Positions 26,217-34,752 of a stretch of 38,467 bases of DNA are shown here, piece by piece; the first letter of the stretch is position 1, and each line of letters opens with the position of its first letter. Both the position numbers and the translations under genes were made by a program. Below the pieces are notes generated by a model. The model had not been told where the DNA came from. It saw only the letters and a program-made list of their open reading frames with translations, and ran no database searches. Origin of the DNA: Proteobacteria bacterium bin106 (GTDB lineage: Bacteria; Bdellovibrionota_B; Oligoflexia; Oligoflexales; Bin106). Location of the stretch: NCBI GenBank assembly GCA_002238945.1, contig MPNI01000024.1, forward strand, positions 1-38,467, given 5' to 3'.

Positions 26217-27662
26217 ATGCATTATGTCACACACTTTGATGATGGTAAGATTTGGCTTTCTTTTCAAAAACAGGCAAGAGAGAAAGAAAGAGAGAAAGAA
26301 GGAAGAGGAAAAGAAAAAGGAGGAAGCTTACTTCCTCAGGAGTTGTCTGCTGTTTTTTCTCCTAGTCACGAATCCACACATTCTGCTACAAAGCGGTATT
26401 ACGCAGCAGAGGCACGGCATTATCACAAGTTGGTGATGTATGCGCATAATTGTAAAGAAGTGACTTTGGATGATCAGGTGCGTACCTATCAAGCTGAGTC
26501 TTTGGCTAGAAAGGTTGTGCTTGAGCCACGGCCTTATCAGCGTGCTGCCATGGATGCATGGCTAGGTGCAGCTGGTAGGGGATGTGTGGTGCTTCCCACG
26601 GGTGCTGGAAAAACCTTATTAGGTTGTATGGTGATGGAGGTGGTACAACGTACCAGCTTAGTGATTGTTCCTACCATTGATTTGGTGAGGCAATGGCAAT
26701 CACTTATTGAAGAGACTTTTGCTATAAAAGCTGGTGTATGGGGTGGTGGTGAGAAGACCTTGGGTGCCATCACTGTTATGACTTATGATTCTGCTCGGAT
26801 GGTGATGCCTGAGTATGGATCTCGTTTTGGCCTGGTGATTTTTGATGAATGTCATCATCTTGGTGCTCATTATTATCGCCAGATTGCATCAGCTACCATA
26901 GCTCCTTATCGTTTAGGTCTTACGGCTACTTTTGAAAGACTGGATGGTGAGGAGGTGCATATTGAAGAGCTTATTGGGGCGCGAGTGTTTGAGGCAGCTA
27001 TTGGGGATATGCCTTCTAAAGTGCTTGCACCTTATTCTGTAATCACTCAAGAGGTGGCTTTGAGTGCTGCTGAAAAAGTGCGTTTTCGTCGTTATCGCTC
27101 AGAATATCTCCGCTATCTGAGAACATGTGGGGTATCCATGCAAGAGCGTGGTTTTTGGCAAAAATTTTTACTCACAGCCTCTCGAAGTGAGGTGGGTCGT
27201 CGGGCTATTCAGGCTTATCGTATCCAAAAAGCCATTGCTTTTAACAGTGAGGGTAAGTTGCGGGCTATTTGGGGGATTTTATGGCGTCATAGAGAAGAAA
27301 GGATTTTGATTTTCACTCATGATAATGGTTTAGCTTACCGGATTGGTATCACCTATTTTTTAGCTGTTATCACTCATCACACCAAAGCTTTGGAAAGAAA
27401 AAAGATACTGCAGGCTTTTAGGGATGGTCATTTGAACTGTATTGTGACTTCAAAGGTGTTGAATGAGGGAGTGGATGTACCGGAAGCCAGTGTGGGGATA
27501 GTGGTTTCAGGTAGTGGTTCTGTGCGCGAGCATGTTCAGAGGTTGGGGCGTATATTGAGGCATCGTCAGGGCAAAAAAGCCAAGCTCTATGAATTGGTCT
27601 CATCGGGAACGGGTGAGCATTCCACTAAACAACGTCGCAGGCAACATGATGCTTACCAATGA
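26217..27662 (+). CDS. XPB-type superfamily 2 DNA helicase
   Basis: A 481-residue SF2 helicase related to XPB/ERCC3. Motifs seen are PRPYQRAAMDAW (Q-like), Walker A LPTGAGKTLLG, VIVPTIDLVRQW (Ia), FDECHHLGA (DEAH-type box), LTATF (III) then ERLDGEE where XPB has its RED motif, ILIFTHDN (IV), IVTSKVLNEGVDVPEA (V) and HVQRLGRILRHRQGKKA (VI). The N-terminus (FDDGKIWLSF) resembles the DNA-damage-recognition start. Residues 20-37 are an unusual charged insert of Arg/Glu/Lys, encoded by a purine-only tract. The next gene overlaps it by 14 bases and matches the Bax1 family, the known partner of archaeal XPB; the pair probably unwinds and cuts damaged DNA. Confidence 0.92.
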   Translation: MHYVTHFDDGKIWLSFQKQAREKEREKEGRGKEKGGSLLPQELSAVFSPSHESTHSATKRYYAAEARHYHKLVMYAHNCKEVTLDDQVRTYQAESLARKVVLEPRPYQRAAMDAWLGAAGRGCVVLPTGAGKTLLGCMVMEVVQRTSLVIVPTIDLVRQWQSLIEETFAIKAGVWGGGEKTLGAITVMTYDSARMVMPEYGSRFGLVIFDECHHLGAHYYRQIASATIAPYRLGLTATFERLDGEEVHIEELIGARVFEAAIGDMPSKVLAPYSVITQEVALSAAEKVRFRRYRSEYLRYLRTCGVSMQERGFWQKFLLTASRSEVGRRAIQAYRIQKAIAFNSEGKLRAIWGILWRHREERILIFTHDNGLAYRIGITYFLAVITHHTKALERKKILQAFRDGHLNCIVTSKVLNEGVDVPEASVGIVVSGSGSVREHVQRLGRILRHRQGKKAKLYELVSSGTGEHSTKQRRRQHDAYQ

Positions 27663-28959
27663 CATGCTTCCTTTCAGTGTGCGTGCTAACGTGGTATCGG
27701 TTCAGCTATTAAATGGCTCTTCTGAGGAATTTGTCACTCGTTTTGTGGATCTGGCTCGCTCTTTTGATCACAAACCTTTGTCTGATTTTGTGCAAGCTCT
27801 CACTGAATCCATGGATCACAGTTCTGATCCTTGCGCCACATGGATCAGTGGGTTAAAGAGGGTGATGGTGAAATGTTTTGTCTGTTCTGTAACAAAGGTT
27901 TCAGCTAGTGAGCGTGAGGCTGTGTTTTATTATGCAGAGCGTATCCGTAAGCAGGAAAAAGATTTTGGCAAGTTTCAACAGGCTATGGCTCAGTATGGTT
28001 TAAAAGAGATGAAGAGCTCTGGTGGTGATCATTTAGCAGACATGCGTTTGCAGCTGTATGGTGATGTAGCTCCTTTTCGTCCGTTAGAGTTTAGCGCTGA
28101 TTTTGATAGCTCACGTTTACTCAAGGCCTATAACTGCAGTGTGATCTTTGAGCTTCTCAGGCAATGTCACTATATACAATTCACCTTTACAGCTGCCTGT
28201 TCCGGTGAGCTTTACGGTCATTTGTTGAGTTCTCAGATGCTGGGATTCAGGCCTTATCGTATCCATTGTGCTTGCCATCAAGGGGTGTGGCGTCTTTCTT
28301 GGCGAGTGGATAGTGTGGAGATGGCTAAGTCACTTCCTAGCAAAGTGATGAAGCGTTTATGGCAAGAGTTATTACTATCCATTCCATGGTGGCAAGCGGA
28401 GTCTTTAGAAGCTTCTTTTGAAGGAAGCGGTGGTTTTAAGCAACAACATTTTAGGTCTCCAAAGAGGGGTATTTTATCACTGCAGGCTCAGCAGTTGAGT
28501 TTGTGTGCGGCAGCTAGTGATGTTTTTGATCCTCCCTCTCAGATGGATCAAAAATATGCCTTTTTAATGGATTACGCCTTACTTTACAAAGGCAGTTTTG
28601 ATTGGTATGTGGAATCCAACCCTCATTGTTTGCGTGAGTATGCAAAGGATACGGATGTGCAGTGGCTGTTTTTTGGTGAAGGGATGATGCGGTGGCGTAA
28701 TAGTTCATCTCGAACTATTTTGTTAGATATTTTTTTTTCTTGGCAACAGGATTTGTGTTTGGACTGCATATCTTACATTAGGCATGTGAAAATAAATGAC
28801 GATATCTGTCTCGTTGTGCCTCAGTCATTTATGGAAGGTAAAGCCACGGGACCACAATTGCAGGCTTTTGTTAAAGACGGCGGTCGTGTTCATATTTGTA
28901 CTTATGCGCTCAAACCCACAGTAGCAGATCTTGATAGGGTGCTTGGTGGTTTAAAATGA
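27649..28959 (+). CDS. Bax1-like (DUF790) nuclease, partner of the XPB helicase
   Basis: A 436-residue protein overlapping the helicase stop by 14 bases. The start is ATG 27649, giving MLTNDMLPFSVR, which resembles the family opening ML--DLL---R; an adjacent ATG at 27646 is an alternative. Family resemblance is clearest in the middle, LQLYGDVAPFRPLEF then LLKAYNCSVIFELLRQC (DUF790 has LYADLPENR-L-F then LL-RYNLALAQ-LL). In archaea Bax1 (binds archaeal XPB) is an endonuclease that stimulates XPB and incises bubble DNA. Divergence is high, so catalytic residues cannot be assigned safely. The gene's final 580 bases are duplicated in decayed form at 32083-32629. Family assignment is supported both by sequence and by the helicase neighbour. 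Confidence 0.82.
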   Translation: MLTNDMLPFSVRANVVSVQLLNGSSEEFVTRFVDLARSFDHKPLSDFVQALTESMDHSSDPCATWISGLKRVMVKCFVCSVTKVSASEREAVFYYAERIRKQEKDFGKFQQAMAQYGLKEMKSSGGDHLADMRLQLYGDVAPFRPLEFSADFDSSRLLKAYNCSVIFELLRQCHYIQFTFTAACSGELYGHLLSSQMLGFRPYRIHCACHQGVWRLSWRVDSVEMAKSLPSKVMKRLWQELLLSIPWWQAESLEASFEGSGGFKQQHFRSPKRGILSLQAQQLSLCAAASDVFDPPSQMDQKYAFLMDYALLYKGSFDWYVESNPHCLREYAKDTDVQWLFFGEGMMRWRNSSSRTILLDIFFSWQQDLCLDCISYIRHVKINDDICLVVPQSFMEGKATGPQLQAFVKDGGRVHICTYALKPTVADLDRVLGGLK

Positions 28960-29419
28960 AAGAGATTTTAGTCAGCAAAGCTTCTCGTAATAACAGTGAA
29001 GGCTGTATGGAAGGAACAAGATGTCATGTCATCGCAACTTTTCATGATGTATTCCAACTGAGGTTAACTAGAGAAAGTACTGGGAATCTAAGCGATATGC
29101 TCAGTGCTTAGCATCTTGAAAATGAATATGAATACTGCGTTTTATCAAAGAAGCAAAGTCAGATAATATGTAAACCACATTCATGTTACTATATGTAAGA
29201 TTTTTATTTCGCAAAAAGCGCGTATTTCTCTCTAAGATATTCAGTGATTTAATCTCATTATTTTTTAAATCAACACTGTTAGGAGCCATAATAATACTGG
29301 TTAAAATGGCCACAACCTGGACTTGATTATCTATAGCCGTTAGGCCTTGAAATCTTGATAAAGACTTAAAGGAGATGGGAATTTTTCGTTTTTCTTACGA
29401 CGATAGAACTGGTCTTGTA
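28960..29419. other. Decayed spacer after the Bax1-like gene
   Basis: No credible intact gene. A minus-strand frame (29101-29313, 70 residues) reads on from the IS21 remnant and includes VDLKNNEIKSLNILERN, vaguely leucine-repeat-like. It has no ribosome site or neighbours and is not accepted. The first few bases after the stop (to 28966) are still shared with the duplicated copy near 32629, after which similarity ends abruptly. Confidence 0.5.
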
Positions 29420-29602
29420 TGACAAATGTGTTTTTGGGCGTTGCCTTTGTCTTGAGGCTTACTTTTTCTAAGTAGTAGTTCTGAAACCTGTATGCTCAGA
29501 GTGCTCCTTGAAGATCTTGTTGATCATAGGGTTATATGAGTGTGTCTTTGTAACTCCAGCTTTGAGATTATCGCAAACAACATAGCGAGCAACTCCACCA
29601 AG
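29420..29602 (-). pseudogene. IS21-family istA transposase fragment (downstream part)
   Basis: On the minus strand the frame GGVARYVVCDNLKAGVTKTH then SYNPMINKIFKEHSEH matches the central DDE integrase part of IstA (family GGVP--VV-DNLKAGV, Y-P-IN--Y-ELA-HYG). The Asp of CDNLK is one of the catalytic acids. After a frameshift the RKPQDKGNAQKH stretch follows (family RKPKDKAKVE). Stops and shifts make it dead. Its first codons share a 23-base identical segment with the end of the other istA fragment. Confidence 0.75.
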
Positions 29603-29846
29603 TGACATTCTTTGTGACATTGGCGTTTAGTTTATATAAAGACCTGAGCTTATAGGACCTCGGATTTTTATTGAATATATATAGAAATTTTCTCTACTGT
29701 AAGTATACTGTCTAGCTGAATAAGGTTATACAACTAGCTTTGTACCATTCTTGTTGCGCCTCCTATACTGAGGATTTAAATAACTAGTATGGTTGAGCAT
29801 ATTTAGGTACAATGGCAGGTACAATGGTAAGTATAGTGGTGGGTGA

Positions 29847-31399
29847 TTGCCCAAAAGTCTCATGTTTAAAATGTCAAGAACACGTACTATGATATTCTCA
29901 ATAGGTTGTGCAGACTTTGAAGAAATTAGGAAAAATCAATATTACTATGTAGATAAAACTGCTCTGATTAAAAAGCTGATTGATGAGGAATATTGGTATT
30001 TTCTTTCTCGTCCTAGGCGTTTTGGTAAAAGCCTTCTCGTTAGCACGCTTAAACATTTGTTTGAAGGGAAAAAAACTTATTTAAAGGGCTATACATCGAA
30101 GATAAATGGAATTGGTCTAAGAAGCATCCTGTAGTAAGGCTCAGCATGACTGGTCAAAACCATAACCCAGAAAAGATTTCAGAAAATATCATTAATCACA
30201 TCAAACAGATCGCTAAAATAGCAAACTTAGATCTATCTGAAATCTTAGATGAATCTGCTTTACTAGAATTAAGCAATCTTTTGTTTTCTTTGAAGGAAAA
30301 AACCGGTAACAAGGCTGTGGTGCTAGTGGATGAGTACGATACTCCTATTACCGACAAATCAAAGATTCTGAAGAATATATTCACTTTGTCTTTGTTACAG
30401 GTATCACCATGTTTACTAAAGATAGTGTTTTTACAGGCCTCAATAATCTTAAAGATATAAGTTTAGTTCCAGATTATGCCACTATTTGTGGTTATACAGA
30501 CCATGATATTGACACAGTATTTGCTGAAGAAGTAAAAAAACTAGATCGAACAAAGATCAAGCGTTGGTATAACGGGTATAATTGGCTAGGTGAAGAAAAG
30601 GTTTACAATCCTTTTTGCATCTTAAACTTGTTTTATGAACAACTTTAAGAATTGGTGGTTTAAAACAGCCACACCTAAATACATTTATGAATATCTTAAT
30701 ACAATAGGCGATCTCAGCATTGAAAAAATAGAAAACTTTTGGATAGACTCTAAAGATATTTCCACATTTGAAATAGATCATTTTATACCACAGGCTTTAT
30801 TATTTCAATCTGGATATCTTAGTATTGCAAAAGAAAAACGTGTGGGAAGGAAAATTAAATATTTTTTAAAATCACCAAACCTTGAAGTACGTGATGGTGT
30901 ATATGACTGGTTGTTGAAGTTTTTAACTAACGGAGATGAGAAAAAGGAGAAAGAAGCCATAACACATGGTAAACAGATGCTGAATTTCATCGAAAAACAT
31001 GACTTTGATGGACTTAAGACTAAAATGCAATCTTTTTTTCTAGCATTCCTTATCAATTAAACAAAAGCGAAGACCATGAAAGTCATTACCATAAACTTAT
31101 TTATACCATATTTTACACTGCAAGCATCGAATTTGATGCTGAACAGCCACTCATTTCGGTGCAAGTGATATGAAAATTCTATATAAATATATAAAGGTCA
31201 GGTTTTTATTATAGAGTTCAAAATGCAACAATCATCTCAAACAATCGATAAAGCTTTACAAAATGCTATTCAGCAAATTAAAGATCGTCGCTATGCTGAT
31301 AAATGTAAGGATCACGAAGGGTCCGTCAATCTTTTAGGCATAGTGTTTAACAAAGACGAGCGTAATGTTGTTGGAATACGTCATGAGAAGTTCAAATGA
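29847..31399 (+). pseudogene. Broken AAA-ATPase / PD-(D/E)XK nuclease-like gene (PF09820 plus DUF1703 type)
   Basis: One gene can be read through several frames. It opens FSIGCADFEEIRKNQYYYVDKT then Walker A-like SRPRRFGKSLL (29847-30075). A frameshift in an A-run leads to KWNWSKKHPVVRLSMTG, LVDEYDTPI (Walker B), then a gap and shift to IHFVFVTGITMFTKDSVFTGLNNLKDIS. Next come KIKRWYNGYNW, NPFCILN, a shift, NNFKNWWFKTATPKYIYEYL, and after more shifts PYQLNKSEDHESHYHKLIY. It ends with GQVFIIEFKMQQS and ALQNAIQQIKDRRYADK to the stop at 31397. This is the AAA-ATPase-like/DUF1703 family, often multicopy in symbionts. At least four shifts, an internal loss of roughly 40 residues and lost Asp context in the nuclease part make it non-functional. 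Confidence 0.88.
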
Positions 31400-31524
31400 T
31401 ACGTTACGGTGTCTTTTTGCACTTTATGCCATCACCGCGCTCAACCATCATCTCAACCTTCTCAAAGTTTCTCATCAAAAATGAAATTATTGTCCAATTT
31501 TCTTCTACTATTATTGGGGATATT

Positions 31525-31671
31525 CAAACAACATAGCGAGCAACTCCCCCAAAGAAGCGAAAAGCTTTTTTGTGGGCTGCAATGAAGTCAGCAATCTTCT
31601 GAGTGAAGATAGACTCTGCATACACACATACACATAATAGCTGAAAGGTCAGGGCATCACAAAGAGATGGG
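31525..31671 (-). pseudogene. IS21-family istA transposase fragment (upstream part)
   Basis: Minus-strand reading HLFVMP, stop, PFSYYVYVYAESIFTQKIADF then IAAHKKAFRFFGGVARYVV and stop matches the IstA region just upstream of the catalytic DNLK motif (family LFV---FSRY-Y-E----Q----F---H--AFEFFGG). It ends exactly where the other fragment begins, and the last eight codons (GGVARYVV) are shared by both. With one internal TGA it is non-functional. Confidence 0.75.
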
Positions 31672-31697
31672 TTTTTCTCTTGTTCTTGAAGTCCTTA

Positions 31698-32009
31698 TCA
31701 TTGATGATGTTGCTCTCTGAGCTTGCGAACCAACACATGCATAGCAGTAGCTTGGTATATCTCATGCTCAATTTCATCCCAATCAAACACATCAAAATCT
31801 TTGATTCGATAACTCTCCTGGGTTACAGCCAACTCCTGGCATTGTAGTTCAAACATCTTCCGAACCGTCTTGCGACACACCTTAAGTGCCTCGCAATCCA
31901 TATAGAGTGGCCTTCCTTTCTCATCTGTAAAATCTCTTTTTGCATCATCATACTCGTTCTTTCTCATCCTATAACTTGCCCTTAACTTAAGTTGTTGAAA
32001 AGAACACAT
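31698..32009 (-). CDS. Hypothetical protein, possibly a remnant
   Basis: A 103-residue frame with ordinary charged composition (KNEYDDAKRDFTDEKGRPLYMDCEALKVCRKT and similar, 3 Cys), including FDWDEIEHEIYQ near the C-terminus. No family is recognised and no ribosome site is obvious. It lies among pseudogenes, 27 bases before (in transcription, upstream of) the istA fragment on the same strand. It could be a genuine small gene or a fragment of a larger lost one. Confidence 0.35.
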   Translation of the reverse strand: MCSFQQLKLRASYRMRKNEYDDAKRDFTDEKGRPLYMDCEALKVCRKTVRKMFELQCQELAVTQESYRIKDFDVFDWDEIEHEIYQATAMHVLVRKLREQHHQ

Positions 32010-32082
32010 ATAGAGGATAAAGATGAGCTGGAGTCACGTATTCAGAAACTACATTTTTTTGATAGAAACTCTTACATTACAG

Positions 32083-32629
32083 ATGGTGGCGTAGATTGCA
32101 AGCAGACGTGAAGGAAGTTCTGGCTATAAGCAACAATATTTTAGCTCTCCAAAGAGGGATGTTTTATCACTGCAGGCTCAACAGTTGGTTAGTGATGTTA
32201 TTGATCTTCCTTCTCAGATCTCAGATGAACCAAAAGTACGCCTTACTGTACAAAGGCGGTTTTGATTGGTATGTGGAATCTGACCTTCATTGTTTGCGTA
32301 AGTATGCAAAGGATACGGATGTATAGTGGTTGTTTTGTGGTGAAGGGATGATGTGGTGGTGTAATGGTTCATCTCGAGTCATTTTGTTAGATAGTTTTTT
32401 TCTTGGTAGCAGGCTTTGTGTTTAGCCTGCATCTCTTACATTAAGCATGTGAAAATGAATGACGATATCTGTCTCGTTGTGCCTCAGTCATTTATGGAAG
32501 ATAAGGGCACAGGGACGCAACTGCGGGGTTTTATGAAAGAGGGGAGGCGTGTTCACAGTTGCACTTATGCGCTCAAACCCACAGTAGCAGATCTTGATAG
32601 GGTGTTTGGTGGTTTAAAATGAAAGAGAT
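32083..32629 (+). pseudogene. Decayed duplicate of the 3' end of the Bax1-like gene
   Basis: The DNA aligns along its length with 28386-28966, the end of the intact Bax1-like gene. Shared stretches include KYALLYKGGFDWYVES, LRKYAKDTDV, ISYIKHVKMNDDICLVVPQSF and TYALKPTVADLDRV-GGLK plus the stop codon. Damage includes several small deletions (547 versus 581 bases), early frame changes and a CAG to TAG change at 32324-32326. Identity ends seven bases past the stop codon in both copies. The fragment lacks a start and is not expressed as a nuclease. Confidence 0.92.
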
Positions 32630-32924
32630 ATCCGTATACATGCGGTATACATAGTAATGACATGGTAATGACATATGGATGAGAAGGTCTTCGTAGATAG
32701 ATCCGTCTTGAAAAGTGAGTGAAGAATATGAGAGTATAAGAAAATAGTTAAAAGTTTTTGAAAGGTTTCTTTTTAGGTGTGTTTGAAAGTATGAAAATAT
32801 AGCTAGTAGCATAAGTCGTAGCATAAAGCTCGTAACACAGAGGGCGTAGCACGTAACATAGGCGGTAGATAGTGGATAGACATTCACCTACCTCAACAGG
32901 TGAGATGATATAACGGAGATCTAT
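32630..32924. other. Spacer upstream of the DHH phosphoesterase gene
   Basis: About 295 bases without a gene. It includes repeated gtaatgacat (near 32654 and 32664), a repeated gtatacat, and several cgtagca/cgtaaca variants near 32815-32875. GGAG precedes ATG 32925 by six bases. Confidence 0.45.
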
Positions 32925-34292
32925 ATGTCCAGACAATCAAAGGTGATGCCTTTGCCCACTCGACGTGCACATCATGAAACACATCATCAGGCAGTTAGTG
33001 AGAGGACTAGTGATATAGCCATTGAAAAAGGAGGCAAGAGCTTAAATCCTCAAGAGGAGGGTGGCTCTGAGTATCAAGAGAGTGATAAGAACCAAAAGAT
33101 ACAATACTCGGGACTCAAGTCGGCATCTTCTCATTCAGATAAAGTCCAAGGCCAACAAAAAACTTTGGGAAAACACTATAGTTCTCATAGCCAATTTTCT
33201 CAGGTGAAGTTGGATGGTCATGTTCCAGCTAAGGTGCAGAGTTTTTATAATGCTCTTAAGAAGGCTGAAGATAAAAGACTGTTGATTTGTTTGAAGGGTT
33301 ATCCAGATCCAGATAATATTGCCACATCTATTGCTTTACAATGGATGGGAAATATCTTCAAGATTTCTTCAGACATCATCTATTTTGAAGAGATATCTCA
33401 TCATGAAAATCGAGCTTTGGTTAAAAAGCTTGATCTTGAGTTGATTCAATACAGTCCTGGTTTTGATGCTTCATCTTATGATTACTATGCGGTGAATGAT
33501 TCACAAACTCCAGATCTTCCCATTGAGCTTAATGAGAACTGTAAGTTACTCATTTTTGTGGATCATCACAAAACATTAGGGCGTGTTCAAGCGGAACATG
33601 TGGATATTCGTGAGAATGCTGGATCTACAGCTTCTATTTATGGTGAGTATCTGATGCATTCTCCGCTGCCTTTTACCGGAAGTAATTCGGAACAAAATCG
33701 TGTAGCCACAGCATTAATGCATGGTATTCGTACGGATACAGATAATTTTGTTAATGCTCAACCCATTGATTTTCAAGCAAGTCAATTTTTTGCCAAAAAA
33801 ATTGATCGTGACTTATTGGCTTTGATCAGCCGTCAATCGATTCCAGCAAAAACCATGGACCTGACTCAAATTGCTTTGCAAAGCAAGGATGTTAAAGAGA
33901 CATTTTTATTTTCAGGTGTAGGCTATGTGAGAGAAGAAGAGCGTGATGGTATTGGTCAGTGCGCAGACTATCTATTGAATCGTGAAGGTATTGAAACTGT
34001 TATTGTTTATGGGATTGTGGGTAATACTTGGATCGATGGATCTTTACGTACGAAATCTCACGTACTTGACCCTGATCGTTGGCTAAAAGATGTCTTTGGT
34101 CATGATAAAGAGGGGCAATGGTATGGTGGAGGACGCAAAGATAAAGGTGGTTTTCAGTTGCCTTTAGGTGTTTTTTCTAAGTGCTCTGAAAAAGATATCC
34201 TTTGGACTCTTGTTAGTAAAACTCTAGCAGAGTTATTTCACGAAAAGATTGGTTTTAGCAGTAAAAATAAACGTAAAGACGATCACTCATAG
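32925..34292 (+). CDS. DHH/DHHA1 phosphoesterase (NrnA-like)
   Basis: A 455-residue protein of the DHH superfamily, whose members hydrolyse short oligonucleotides, cyclic dinucleotides or pAp with two metal ions. Motifs seen are GYPDPDNIATS (about 125-135; family D-D---S), an Asp in AVNDSQ (192), DHHK (213-216, the DHH signature), GIRTDTDNF, and GGGRKDKGGFQLPLG in the C-terminal DHHA1 domain. The first 100 residues are hydrophilic, Gln/Ser/His/Lys-rich and probably disordered, with no counterpart in NrnA. No signal peptide, so cytosolic. GGAG six bases before ATG 32925 fixes the start. Whether it acts as nanoRNase, pAp phosphatase or c-di-AMP/linear dinucleotide phosphodiesterase is not decidable here. 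Confidence 0.88.
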   Translation: MSRQSKVMPLPTRRAHHETHHQAVSERTSDIAIEKGGKSLNPQEEGGSEYQESDKNQKIQYSGLKSASSHSDKVQGQQKTLGKHYSSHSQFSQVKLDGHVPAKVQSFYNALKKAEDKRLLICLKGYPDPDNIATSIALQWMGNIFKISSDIIYFEEISHHENRALVKKLDLELIQYSPGFDASSYDYYAVNDSQTPDLPIELNENCKLLIFVDHHKTLGRVQAEHVDIRENAGSTASIYGEYLMHSPLPFTGSNSEQNRVATALMHGIRTDTDNFVNAQPIDFQASQFFAKKIDRDLLALISRQSIPAKTMDLTQIALQSKDVKETFLFSGVGYVREEERDGIGQCADYLLNREGIETVIVYGIVGNTWIDGSLRTKSHVLDPDRWLKDVFGHDKEGQWYGGGRKDKGGFQLPLGVFSKCSEKDILWTLVSKTLAELFHEKIGFSSKNKRKDDHS

Positions 34293-34752
34293 TGATGTGC
34301 TATGAGTTTTGAAGCTCATATACATTGTGTTTGTGTATGCTTATATGCTATACACAAAAGAATATTTGTATCAAAATGTGATCGCATGTGGCACGTATCC
34401 ATTTATAAAATACGCTCCTCACTTTCTGTAGTCAGTCTGTAGTCAGTCTGTAGTCAGTTTGTAGTAAGAATGCTGTCAAAGACAAGATCGACTCACCTTT
34501 TAAATAGTAAGAAAAAAAAAGAATCACAAGCACATTATAGTCTTAATAATTGGTTCAGTGATACATAGTTAGTCATTTCTTGTTAAGGTTTTGTAAAGTC
34601 ATAACCTTGAAATCCCGATGTAGAACTGTGTCTTATTTTATATTTGCTGTTTGTTTAAATATGCTCAGTAAGTCAATCAGCTTTTTTTTGAATGATACAT
34701 GAGATTAAACAAATATAGATTTATATCCAATGACTATAATTTTTTGCACACT
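34293..34752. other. Spacer upstream of cassette copy 2
   Basis: 460 bases without a gene. A 9-bp stem hairpin tttgtgtat/atacacaaa (34330-34338 with 34350-34358) could end the phosphoesterase transcript but lacks a T-run. A four-copy 11-bp repeat follows at 34425-34468. The cassette promoter should be in the AT-rich part before 34753; I cannot place it. Confidence 0.5.
34425..34468. repeat. 11-bp tandem repeat, four copies
   Basis: Unit tctgtagtcag at 34425-34435, 34436-34446 and 34447-34457, with a diverged fourth copy tttgtagtaag (34458-34468). Confidence 0.93.

Noticed and set aside
29101-29313. Minus-strand 70-residue frame with leucine-repeat-like wording
   Set aside because: No ribosome site, continuous with IS21 debris, and too short to support a leucine-rich repeat.
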